Assembly (NCBI GenBank): GCA_030600865.1
Contig: JAUVUS010000098.1
Span: 1-7,869, forward strand
Origin: Bacteroidales bacterium
GTDB lineage: Bacteria > Bacteroidota > Bacteroidia > Bacteroidales > UBA12077
Reading direction: 5' to 3'
DNA: 7,869 nucleotides
Position 1 is the first letter of the stretch. Each line of letters starts with the position of its first letter. This document shows positions 1 to 6,256 of this stretch, one piece after another. The translations under genes and the position numbers were made by a program. The notes beneath the pieces are model-generated. The model was not told the DNA's origin. It saw nothing but the letters and a program-made list of their open reading frames with translations, and did not search any database.

Positions 1-2
1 AT

Positions 3-131
3 CATTTAGGAATTTTAAAAGACAAAGGTGTATTAAGCTCGAAACGAGAAGGTAAAAACACATATTATTTTCTCAAACATGCTGATTTGAGCAACATTGT
101 AAACTGTGTAAGCAAATGTACTATGGGTTAG
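3..131 (+). CDS. ArsR-family winged-helix regulator, 3' end only
   Basis: This is the C-terminal 42 codons of a gene that begins before the window; frame 3 is open from the first full codon to a TAG at 129-131. The peptide starts HLGILKDKGVLSSKREGKNT and continues YYFLKHADLSNIVNCVSKC. The H-L-x-x-L-K-x-x-G-x-(L/V) segment followed by K-R-E-G-K-x-x-Y-Y is the end of the recognition helix plus the beta-wing of ArsR/SmtB transcriptional repressors (established family pattern). Two cysteines near the C-terminus (NCVSKC, peptide residues 35 and 40) could take part in metal or metalloid sensing, as in some family members; that is inference, because the alpha-3 sensing site is outside the window. 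The regulated genes are not visible. A hairpin terminator follows, so it appears to be the last gene of its transcript and separate from queD. Confidence 0.75.
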   Translation, partial: HLGILKDKGVLSSKREGKNTYYFLKHADLSNIVNCVSKCTMG

Positions 132-153
132 TACTTATTAGAATATTTTTTAG

Positions 154-200
154 AAAACCATTCTGTATTTAATCTTAATATTGAATGGTTTTTTATTTTT
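154..200 (+). terminator. Intrinsic terminator after the ArsR-family gene
   Basis: AAAACCATTC (154-163) pairs perfectly with GAATGGTTTT (183-192) across a 19-nt AT-rich loop. A T-rich tract follows at 189-200 (TTTTTTATTTTT, interrupted by one A). It lies 22 bases after the regulator's stop codon on the same strand. The 10-bp stem is AT-rich and the loop is long, so efficiency is uncertain, but hairpin plus T tract is the expected arrangement. Confidence 0.7.
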
Positions 201-226
201 TAGAACTTAAATCAACAATTGTATCA

Positions 227-234
227 TATCTTTG
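227..234 (+). promoter_or_regulatory. Putative -7 element for queD
   Basis: TATCTTTG matches the Bacteroidota sigma-ABfr -7 consensus TAnnTTTG exactly. Transcription would start near 238-240, giving a leader of about 26 bases before the ATG at 266. No convincing -33 TTG lies 19-21 bases upstream; a TTG at 219-221 is too close. The leader is A-rich with no Shine-Dalgarno, as is usual in this phylum. Position between the upstream terminator and queD supports the call. Confidence 0.5.
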
Positions 235-265
235 TATATCAATTAGGAATTAAACAAATAAGCAA

Positions 266-718
266 ATGACAAAGATTCGTGTAACCAAAGAGTTTAATTT
301 TGAAATAGCTCATGCATTGTGGAACTACGATGGGCCCTGTGCAAATATTCACGGGCACTCATACAGAATGTTTGTAACTGTTATTGGCGATCCAATTAAT
401 GATGAAAACAATCCTAAAAACGGAATGGTAGTCGATTTTGGTGATTTAAAAAAGATTGTGAATCAGGAAATTATTGATCCCTTAGATCATTCTATTATAT
501 TGAACAAAAAGGCATTTGACAGTCTGAATAGTACAGATAATCAAATGTTTAAAAAGCAATATATTGTTGATTATCAGCCTACATGTGAAAATATGCTTAT
601 AGATTTTACTCGAAAATTATTAAAAAAGATTCCCGCCGGATTAAAACTTCACAACATAAAACTTTACGAAACAGCAACCTCATTTGCCGAATGGTACGCA
701 TCTGACAACGACCAGTAA
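266..718 (+). CDS. queD: 6-carboxy-5,6,7,8-tetrahydropterin synthase / 6-pyruvoyl-tetrahydropterin synthase family (QueD)
   Basis: This 150-residue protein belongs to the zinc-dependent T-fold PTPS/QueD family, cytosolic enzymes acting on dihydroneopterin triphosphate. In bacteria the usual product is 6-carboxytetrahydropterin, the first committed intermediate of queuosine and other 7-deazapurines. Visible zinc ligands are His16 (FEIAHAL), His29 and His31 (NIHGHSY). Cys25 in GPCANIHGH fits the catalytic cysteine. The LDHSIIL motif gives Asp74 and His75 of the catalytic relay. Glu108 (PTCEN) and Glu135 (LYETATSFAEWY) fit the pterin-anchoring positions. It is longer than E. coli QueD (about 120 residues), mainly through an insertion at about residues 80-103 between LDHSIIL and PTCEN. 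Neighbours give no pathway support: no queC, queE or queF is in the window, so a tetrahydrobiopterin-type PTPS cannot be excluded. The ATG at 266 is supported by a typical N-terminus and an A-rich leader. Confidence 0.88.
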   Translation: MTKIRVTKEFNFEIAHALWNYDGPCANIHGHSYRMFVTVIGDPINDENNPKNGMVVDFGDLKKIVNQEIIDPLDHSIILNKKAFDSLNSTDNQMFKKQYIVDYQPTCENMLIDFTRKLLKKIPAGLKLHNIKLYETATSFAEWYASDNDQ

Positions 719-854
719 TCAAATACCAAACAACAATAAACAAATAACAAAATTTAGTTAAAAAGTATCTGGTCCTAACAAACAGTTTTATTCATTGTTT
801 ATTCATAATTGATTATTAATTATGATTTGTATGTTGTAATTTGGTATTTTGATT
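717..854 (+). repeat. queD-polA spacer bounded by an imperfect inverted repeat
   Basis: The 173-bp spacer (719-891) holds no gene. Its ends are inverted copies: AATCAAATACCAAA (717-730) pairs with TTTGGTATTTTGATT (840-854) with one bulged T, and the match extends to CAAC (731-734) against GTTG (833-836) after a short interruption. Inside it, AATAAACAA (735-743) is the complement of TTGTTTATT (795-803). A smaller hairpin is TCATAATT (803-810) with AATTATGA (818-825), 7-nt loop. The left half is A-rich and the right half T-rich. No GC-rich terminator stem is present. The polA promoter must lie here or upstream of queD; the nearest -7-like string is TATTTTG (845-851), one base short of consensus, so I do not call it separately. 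Confidence 0.5.
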
Positions 855-891
855 TAAACACAAATCTTCATTTAAATAAAAACTTTATCAT

Positions 892-3660
892 ATGTCTAAA
901 AATCTTTATTTATTAGATGCTTATGCTTTAATATATCGCTCTTATTATGCTTTTATAAAAAATCCCCGATTTAATTCAAAAGGACAAAATACTTCGGCTA
1001 TTTATGGCTTTACAAATACTCTGATAGATTTAATTAAAAAAGAAAACCCTTCACACATTGCTGTTGTATTTGATCCGCCGTATCCGACTTTCAGACATGA
1101 GATGTATAAAGAATACAAAGCAAACCGCGAAGCCACACCTGAAGATATTAAAAAATCAATTCCAATAATTAAAGAAATCATTACCGGTTTTAATATTCCT
1201 GTTATTGAAGTTGCCCGGTATGAAGCAGACGATACCATAGGGTCTTTGGCCAAACTTGCTGAAAAACAAGGATTCCAAACCTACATGATGACTCCGGATA
1301 AAGATTATATGCAGTTAATTTCTGATAATATTTTCATGCTCAAGCCTGCTCGTGGTGGTAATGATGCAGAAATTGTTGACAGACAGAAGGTGTGCGAAAA
1401 ATTTAAAATTGATGATCCCGTTCAATTTATTGATATTTTAGGACTAATGGGAGATGCCTCTGATAATATTCCAGGCGCTCCAGGTATCGGCGAAAAAACA
1501 GCTATAAAACTAATCGAACAATATGGAAGCATCGAAGGAGTTTATGAAAACATTGATGATATAAAGGGAAAACAAAAAGAAAAACTAGCTGAAAATAAGG
1601 AACAAGTATTGCTTTCAAAAGAGCTGGTAACCATTAAGCTTGATGTTCCTGTAGAGCTTGATCCAGAAAAACTTATTTACGAAAAACCAGATGAACAGAA
1701 ATTAACAGCGCTTTTTGAAGAGCTTGAATTTAAAACTCTGGCACAAAGACTATTTCAAAAAACTATTACCCCGACTCCTGCAACAAGTGTTATGCAAGGT
1801 TCTTTATTTGGAGATGTGGAAATTGAAAAAGCTCCTTCGGATTTTAAAGATATTTCAAATACCGATCATAATTATCAATTAGTTGATTCCCCGGAAAAAA
1901 GAAAACATTTAATTCAGTTACTATCAGAACAAAAAGAATTTTGTTTTGACACTGAAACTACCGGGCTTGATACCCGCACCGCGGAAATTGTTGGTTTAGC
2001 CATTTCTTATAAAAATCACAATGCATTTTATATTCCTTTCCCGCAAAACAGGGATGAAGCTATGTTATTATTTAATGAATTTAAAGCTGTTCTTGAAAAT
2101 CCCGCTATTCGTAAAATCGGACAAAACATTAAGTATGATATTTCTATTCTAAAGCAATATGATATGGAAGTGCATGGAGAAATATTCGACACCATGATTG
2201 CACATTATTTAATGCAGCCCGACTTACGTCATAATTTGAATTACCTTTCGGAACAATACTTAGGATATAAACCAATCAGCATTGAGGAATTGATTGGCAA
2301 AAAAGGAGTCAGGCAGGATTCAATGAGAAATGTTCCTGTGGAAAAAATAAAAGATTATGCCTGTGAAGATGCTGATTTAACATTCCAGTTAAAGGAAATA
2401 TTTGAAAAAGAACTGGAAAAAGCATCTCTGGATAATCTTTCATCAATTATTGAAATGCCTCTGATTCCTGTTTTGGCAGATATGGAACAAGCAGGCATAA
2501 AACTTGATACCAACGCTTTAAATAGCTTTGCTAAAGGACTTAATCTGGAATTAATTAAGATAGAAGAAAAAATTATTGAACAGGCTGAAATTCATTTTAA
2601 TATTTCATCACCAAAACAATTGGGTGAAATTCTTTTTGATAAAATGAAACTCGACCCAAAAGCAAAAAGAACAAAAACAAAGCAATATTCTACAAGCGAA
2701 GATACCTTACAAAAACTATCTGACAGACACCCAATTATAAGTGATATCCTGGAGTTCAGATCGCTAAAAAAGCTTTTATCAACCTATGTTGAAGCTTTGC
2801 CAAAACTGATTAATGATAAAAGCGGAAAAATTCATACTTCATATCAACAAGCAGTTGCTTCAACGGGTCGTTTAAGTTCAAAAAATCCGAATTTGCAAAA
2901 TATTCCTATTCGCGAAGAGCGTGGCCGTGAAATCAGAAAAGCTTTTATTCCTTCTGATAACAATCATTTGCTTTTAGCTGCAGACTACTCACAAATTGAA
3001 TTACGGATAATGGCGCACATAAGCCAGGATAGCAATATGATTGAGGCTTTTAACAACAATGTAGACATTCATACTTCCACTGCTGCAAAGATTTTCCACG
3101 TGGAAAATATCGATGACGTAACAAGCGACCAAAGACGAAAAGCAAAAACGGCTAATTTTGGCATTATTTACGGCATTTCTGCATTTGGACTATCCCAGAG
3201 ATTGAAAATTCCACGAACAGAAGCAAAACAGCTAATAGATGAGTATTTTAATGGCTTTCCTAAAGTGAAAGAATATATGGATAATAGTATTGCCTTAGCA
3301 CGTGAAAAAATTTACGTGGAAACTATGATGGGACGCAAAAGAATTTTAGTTGATATCAACTCGCGAAATGCTATTGTTCGCGGGTTTGCAGAACGAAATG
3401 CAATTAATGCACCTATTCAGGGGTCTGCTGCAGATATTATTAAACTGGCCATGATTGATATTTTTAACACATTCCAACAAAAGAGTTTTAAGTCAAAAAT
3501 GATACTGCAAGTACACGATGAATTGGTTTTTGATGTGTATAAACCAGAACTTGAAGAAATAAAAGAATTAGTAAAAACAAAAATGGAAAACGCGGTTAAA
3601 TTGTGTATTCCTTTAACTGTTGATATTGGTATTGGTGAGAATTGGCTGGAAGCACACTAA
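892..3660 (+). CDS. polA: DNA polymerase I with 5' nuclease, proofreading exonuclease and polymerase domains
   Basis: This 922-residue family-A polymerase replaces RNA primers and fills repair gaps. Residues about 1-290 are the 5'-3' nuclease: Asp9 in LLDAYALIYRSYY, VVFDPPYPTFR, YEADDTIG, TPDKDY and the helix-hairpin-helix APGIGEKTA. Residues about 325-505 are a DEDD 3'-5' exonuclease with intact acidic residues: Asp353 and Glu355 (FDTETTGLD), Asp416 (NIKYD), and Tyr489/Asp493 (YACED). Proofreading is therefore probably active, unlike Taq-type enzymes. Residues about 545-922 are the polymerase: motif A DYSQIELRI (Asp698), motif B from Arg748 through Lys752, Phe756 and Tyr760 (RRKAKTANFGIIYG), and motif C QVHDEL (His875, Asp876, Glu877). 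Phe756 corresponds to E. coli Phe762, the position linked to discrimination against dideoxynucleotides. Length is normal and the frame uninterrupted. It converges with the S41 peptidase gene downstream. Confidence 0.98.
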   Translation: MSKNLYLLDAYALIYRSYYAFIKNPRFNSKGQNTSAIYGFTNTLIDLIKKENPSHIAVVFDPPYPTFRHEMYKEYKANREATPEDIKKSIPIIKEIITGFNIPVIEVARYEADDTIGSLAKLAEKQGFQTYMMTPDKDYMQLISDNIFMLKPARGGNDAEIVDRQKVCEKFKIDDPVQFIDILGLMGDASDNIPGAPGIGEKTAIKLIEQYGSIEGVYENIDDIKGKQKEKLAENKEQVLLSKELVTIKLDVPVELDPEKLIYEKPDEQKLTALFEELEFKTLAQRLFQKTITPTPATSVMQGSLFGDVEIEKAPSDFKDISNTDHNYQLVDSPEKRKHLIQLLSEQKEFCFDTETTGLDTRTAEIVGLAISYKNHNAFYIPFPQNRDEAMLLFNEFKAVLENPAIRKIGQNIKYDISILKQYDMEVHGEIFDTMIAHYLMQPDLRHNLNYLSEQYLGYKPISIEELIGKKGVRQDSMRNVPVEKIKDYACEDADLTFQLKEIFEKELEKASLDNLSSIIEMPLIPVLADMEQAGIKLDTNALNSFAKGLNLELIKIEEKIIEQAEIHFNISSPKQLGEILFDKMKLDPKAKRTKTKQYSTSEDTLQKLSDRHPIISDILEFRSLKKLLSTYVEALPKLINDKSGKIHTSYQQAVASTGRLSSKNPNLQNIPIREERGREIRKAFIPSDNNHLLLAADYSQIELRIMAHISQDSNMIEAFNNNVDIHTSTAAKIFHVENIDDVTSDQRRKAKTANFGIIYGISAFGLSQRLKIPRTEAKQLIDEYFNGFPKVKEYMDNSIALAREKIYVETMMGRKRILVDINSRNAIVRGFAERNAINAPIQGSAADIIKLAMIDIFNTFQQKSFKSKMILQVHDELVFDVYKPELEEIKELVKTKMENAVKLCIPLTVDIGIGENWLEAH

Positions 3661-3697
3661 TAAGTTTAAAGTTTTTAGTTAAAAATTTTGAGTTAAT

Positions 3698-3728
3698 CCA
3701 TTGCACCGCTTGAAGCGGTTCCATGGAA
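3698..3728. repeat. Two overlapping palindromes between polA and the S41 peptidase gene
   Basis: ACCGCTTGAAGCGGT (3705-3719) is a perfect inverted repeat with one central base, and TTCCATGGAA (3719-3728) is a second perfect palindrome sharing T3719. Alternatively CCAT (3698-3701) pairs with ATGG (3723-3726) around the first palindrome, leaving a 3x3 internal loop. It is clearly GC-richer than its surroundings. No T tract follows on either strand, so it does not look like a standard terminator. It could be a REP-like intergenic element, an RNA 3'-end stabiliser or a protein site; the function is unknown. Confidence 0.5.
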
Positions 3729-3743
3729 ATACAACAATTCATT

Positions 3744-3786
3744 AAAAACAAAACATCCGAAGTTTTAAAAACTTCGGATATTTATT
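3744..3786. terminator. Bidirectional terminator between convergent polA and S41 peptidase genes (repeat copy 1)
   Basis: ATCCGAAGTTTT (3755-3766) and AAAACTTCGGAT (3768-3779) form a perfect 12-bp inverted repeat around A3767; in RNA the AT core probably opens as a loop. On the - strand the stem is followed at once by GTTTTGTTTTTAAT, a good U tract, placing it 32 bases after the peptidase stop codon. On the + strand the tail is only ATTTATTCTATT, so it should terminate polA less efficiently. The 43-bp element recurs at 6168-6210 with a single difference (A3780 against G6204). Confidence 0.85.
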
Positions 3787-3811
3787 CTATTAATTAAATA
3801 TCTTATCTTTT

Positions 3812-5584
3812 TTAATTCATCATCGATTCAAAAAAATAATCTTCTGAATTATCTTCGTCTTTCTCTGTTGTACGTGGATTAAGCATACTAATTTTCATCC
3901 CAAGCTGGTCTTTGTTTTCAAAACCAGCAGATAATATGGATTTGTATTGATTTTGATCGTTTAATATTTCAATTGCTTTATGTAGCTGAATATCATCTTT
4001 TAGGTTGGTTTCTATCTGACCGTCTTCATAGTAATATCTACCAACAATCTCGTCACGTAAAAACTGGATAACTTCTGCCTTAAAGTTTATTAAATCGGTT
4101 TCTTTATCATTAATTAGTTTTTCCCTTAGTTTTTCCAATTCCTCTTTAACTCTATCATAATATTTCTCACTTTTAACGATCTTTTCCAACTTGTTTAGTT
4201 CTCTTTCGCTTTGGGTTTCGTATTTAAAACTATCCAGCAATGCAAATTGTACAAAATTATTATAGATTTCATCTGTAATATTAAATTCTTCAACACTTGA
4301 TATTACAGGATTCTCGTATGCAAATTTGGTTGCAAAATCAAAAACAACATTTTGAGTTATCAAACTAATAGACATTTGACTAAGCTCTTCAGGTTCAACT
4401 TTTATATCAGGAATTATTCCGCCTCCATCATAAACTTTTCTTCCGTTTTTGGTTGTAAATTCAGAAATTAGCGAATCAGGAACGTGTCCCACGCTGCCGT
4501 CCTCGTTTCTGTTCGTATAATCCAGTGCCTGAACACATCTTCCACTTGGAGTATAATATTTGGCAGTAGTGACTTTCACCTGTGAATTATAACTTAACGG
4601 AATGGTTGTTTGTACCAAGCCTTTGCCAAGAGTTCTTTCTCCCAAAATCACAGCACGATCAAGATCCTGAAGTGCGCCTGCCACAATCTCAGAAGCTGAT
4701 GCTGATCCACGACTAACCAAAACAACTATTGGAATATCTATATCGTATGCAAAATCTGTAGTTTTTAATGTTTGATTCCACTTTTTAATTTTCCCTTTAG
4801 TGCTTACTATTTCTTCTCCTTTATTGACAAATAAATTACACAGTTTTGGAGCCTCAATAAGTAACCCCCCCGGGTTTCCTCGTAAATCAAGAATTAACGA
4901 TGTTATTTGGTGTTCTGTTTTAAGCTCTCTTAAAGCATCTTTTACTTCCCGGGAAACATTGGGTGTAAATTTTGTAACTCTTATATAACCAATACCCTCA
5001 TCTGCAAGGCCGTAGTATGGAACACTTTTTATCTGTATTTCTTCTCTGATCAGTTCTTTTTCAAATTTTTCGTTCGAATATGGTCGTTCAATTAATAATT
5101 TAACCTTTGTTTGCGGGATGCCTTTTAACCTTTCACTTACTTCGCTAAGACGATATTCATTCGTTGATTTTCCATCAATTTCCAGTATCTTATCACCTGC
5201 TTTTAAGCCTGCTTTATCTGCAGGGAAACCACGATATGGTTGAGCTACAATAGGATATTCTCCATTATTTCTAATCAAAGCTCCTATTCCGCCATAATGA
5301 CCGGTAGTCATAAATGTAAATTCATCCTTGTCTTTTTCCGGAATATAAACAGTATACGGATCAAGTTTTTTAAGCATTGCGTTAATACTGTTTTCTATCA
5401 TTTCTTCCGGATCTGTTTCATCAACATAATAAATGTTTACATCACGGAATAAGGAATAATAGATGTCTAAATTTTTAGCAATTTTAAAATCGTCGCCTTC
5501 TTTAAATCCTAAAAAAGCTACAATTCCAATAACAAGAACTATAGCATAAAAAATAGGATTTTTGGTTTTTATTTTTGATAGCAT
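3812..5584 (-). CDS. S41-family C-terminal-processing peptidase (Prc/CtpA type)
   Basis: This 590-residue protein is a membrane-anchored serine protease expected to act in the periplasm. The N-terminus has lysines followed by one hydrophobic helix (residues about 10-27, IFYAIVLVIGIVAFLGF) and no lipobox cysteine, suggesting a signal anchor. A PDZ domain spans about 90-166 (GGIGALI, AGLKAGDKILEIDG). The S41 catalytic domain spans about 195-400: DLRGNPGG (233-240), the nucleophile Ser296 in GSASASEIVAG, and Lys321 with Gln325 in GKGLVQ. The Ser-Lys spacing of 25 matches E. coli Prc (S452/K477), so the Ser/Lys/Gln triad appears intact. About 190 C-terminal residues are charged and helical (coiled-coil-like around 470-515), of unknown role. 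Family members trim or degrade proteins from exposed C-termini; the substrate here is unknown. The only plausible start is the ATG next to the anchor helix. It has its own promoter and is probably not strictly co-transcribed with rnpA, 145 bases upstream. Confidence 0.95.
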   Translation of the reverse strand: MLSKIKTKNPIFYAIVLVIGIVAFLGFKEGDDFKIAKNLDIYYSLFRDVNIYYVDETDPEEMIENSINAMLKKLDPYTVYIPEKDKDEFTFMTTGHYGGIGALIRNNGEYPIVAQPYRGFPADKAGLKAGDKILEIDGKSTNEYRLSEVSERLKGIPQTKVKLLIERPYSNEKFEKELIREEIQIKSVPYYGLADEGIGYIRVTKFTPNVSREVKDALRELKTEHQITSLILDLRGNPGGLLIEAPKLCNLFVNKGEEIVSTKGKIKKWNQTLKTTDFAYDIDIPIVVLVSRGSASASEIVAGALQDLDRAVILGERTLGKGLVQTTIPLSYNSQVKVTTAKYYTPSGRCVQALDYTNRNEDGSVGHVPDSLISEFTTKNGRKVYDGGGIIPDIKVEPEELSQMSISLITQNVVFDFATKFAYENPVISSVEEFNITDEIYNNFVQFALLDSFKYETQSERELNKLEKIVKSEKYYDRVKEELEKLREKLINDKETDLINFKAEVIQFLRDEIVGRYYYEDGQIETNLKDDIQLHKAIEILNDQNQYKSILSAGFENKDQLGMKISMLNPRTTEKDEDNSEDYFFESMMN

Positions 5585-5631
5585 ATTATAGAGTTTTTTA
5601 TTTTTTACATCAATTTTCTTACCAATAAGTA

Positions 5632-5664
5632 CAAAACTACAGATAATTTTATGCTTTAGTCAAA
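5632..5664 (-). promoter_or_regulatory. Bacteroidota-type promoter of the S41 peptidase gene
   Basis: Read on the - strand, TTTG (5664-5661) is followed after 21 bases by TAGTTTTG (5639-5632). These match the Bacteroidota -33 TTTG and -7 TAnnTTTG elements with spacing close to the described range. Transcription would start near 5627, leaving a leader of about 42 bases to the ATG at 5584. This is the only promoter in the window in which both elements are convincing. Confidence 0.65.
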
Positions 5665-5674
5665 TTACTGTGAA

Positions 5675-5701
5675 TTATTAACTTTTATTAACTCTTAATA
5701 A
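5675..5701 (-). repeat. Phased short direct repeats upstream of the peptidase promoter
   Basis: AGTTAATAA (- strand) occurs at 5693-5685 and again at 5683-5675, exactly 10 bp apart, about one helical turn. The distal copy also forms a hairpin: TTATTAA (5685-5691) and TTAATAA (5695-5701) with a 3-base loop. The block is about 48-75 bases upstream of the inferred start site, just behind the -33 element, where an activator or UP-like element would sit. Given the AT-rich setting, chance is a serious alternative. Confidence 0.35.
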
Positions 5702-5712
5702 TAAACGACTTA

Positions 5713-5745
5713 ATTGGTTTAAAATTGGTTTAAAATTGATTTAAC
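5713..5745 (-). repeat. 11-bp tandem repeat running into the end of rnpA
   Basis: On the + strand ATTGGTTTAAA occurs at 5713-5723 and 5724-5734, followed by a diverged third copy ATTGATTTAAC at 5735-5745 (9 of 11 identical). The third copy and part of the second code for the last RnpA residues and its stop codon (5732-5730). This looks like a short slippage or duplication expansion starting from the gene's 3' end. No terminator hairpin is apparent at this end of rnpA. Confidence 0.7.
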
Positions 5746-6128
5746 TTATCATTTAATTTTTGAATAAGAAGTTTCATTTCGCTATTCAATGTAAGATAAT
5801 CTATGTCGTGTTTAGCAGTATATATAACAAAGAAATATAACTTATGATTAATTTTATCTAATTCTTTATACAATGATTGTTTGTTTTGGCGGTATGTTTC
5901 TTTTATTTTTCTCTTAATATAATTTCGATCTACTGCACGTTTAAAATTCTTTTTTGAAACGCTTATAGCCACTTGGGCGGGAAAATTATTGTTTTCGTTT
6001 TTTGTAACCTGGTATAAAACCTTAAAGGGATAGTGATAAATTATTTTACCACAATCAAATAAATTATTGATTAGTTTTCGACTTTTAAGTCGTTCTTCCT
6101 TACTGAAAGTCTGCCCTTCTGCTCGCAT
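5730..6128 (-). CDS. rnpA: Ribonuclease P protein component
   Basis: This 132-residue basic protein is the protein subunit of RNase P, which pairs with the RnpB RNA to cut the 5' leader from precursor tRNAs in the cytosol. The N-terminal FSKEERLKSRKLINNLF (residues 8-24) is the usual family opening. The RNR signature is clear: SVSKKNFKRAVDRNYIKRKI (57-76), with Arg64, Arg68, Asn69 and Arg73. Length is typical. It is not next to rpmH or dnaA as in many other phyla; it lies between hemD and the S41 peptidase, as is common in Bacteroidota. No yidD lies between it and the peptidase, although yidD often follows rnpA. The hemD terminator lies just upstream, so rnpA probably needs its own promoter or read-through. 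The ATG at 6128 is preferred because the family motif starts seven residues later. Confidence 0.95.
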   Translation of the reverse strand: MRAEGQTFSKEERLKSRKLINNLFDCGKIIYHYPFKVLYQVTKNENNNFPAQVAISVSKKNFKRAVDRNYIKRKIKETYRQNKQSLYKELDKINHKLYFFVIYTAKHDIDYLTLNSEMKLLIQKLNDKLNQF

Positions 6129-6132
6129 AACT

Positions 6133-6140
6133 CAAAAATA
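6133..6140 (-). promoter_or_regulatory. Possible -7 element for rnpA, nearly leaderless
   Basis: The - strand reads TATTTTTG (6140-6133), an exact match to TAnnTTTG, only 4 bases before the rnpA ATG (6128). If used, the transcript would start at or almost at the start codon. No TTG/TTTG occurs 19-21 bases further upstream; the nearest (TTTTG ending at 6173) is too far. The region is A/T-rich, so a chance match is quite possible. Confidence 0.3.
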
Positions 6141-6167
6141 ATATATTATTATTATCTTTTTACTTAA

Positions 6168-6210
6168 AAAAACAAAACATCCGAAGTTTTAAAAACTTCG
6201 GATGTTTATT
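6168..6210 (-). terminator. Terminator of the DUF4271-hemD operon (repeat copy 2)
   Basis: AAACATCCGAAGTTTT (6175-6190) and AAAACTTCGGATGTTT (6192-6207) form a perfect 16-bp inverted repeat around one base. On the - strand the stem is followed by TGTTTTTTTAAGTA, giving a strong U tract. It lies 47 bases after the hemD stop and about 40 bases before the rnpA start, so it separates the two genes. The whole 43-bp block equals 3744-3786 except for one base; here G6204 completes a pair that is mismatched in the other copy. Confidence 0.88.
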
Positions 6211-6256
6211 ATACTTAATTCTAACTTGTTGATAGATTAAAAAATATACAGTTTTT

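Noticed and set aside
235..265. Possible preQ1 riboswitch ahead of queD
   Set aside because: The leader is only about 26 bases of A/T-rich sequence, without the C-rich loop and hairpin needed for a preQ1 aptamer.
1002..1253. An 83-codon open frame on the - strand within polA
   Set aside because: It lies entirely inside the conserved 5'-nuclease coding region of polA, resembles no known family and has no leader signals; it is an antisense shadow.
3661..3696. TTTTTA/TAAAAA mini-hairpin just after polA as its terminator
   Set aside because: It is only six A-T pairs with a 2-base loop, and is followed by AAAATTTTG rather than a clean T tract; the stronger hairpin at 3755-3779 is a better candidate.
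4800..5452. Two + strand open frames (4800-4988 and 5240-5452) opposite the S41 peptidase gene
   Set aside because: Both lie antisense to conserved PDZ/catalytic or N-terminal coding sequence and have no recognisable protein features.
5585..5729. A missed yidD or other small gene between rnpA and the peptidase gene
   Set aside because: The 145-bp gap is too short for yidD (roughly 70 or more codons plus signals) and no frame gives a YidD-like or other recognisable peptide.
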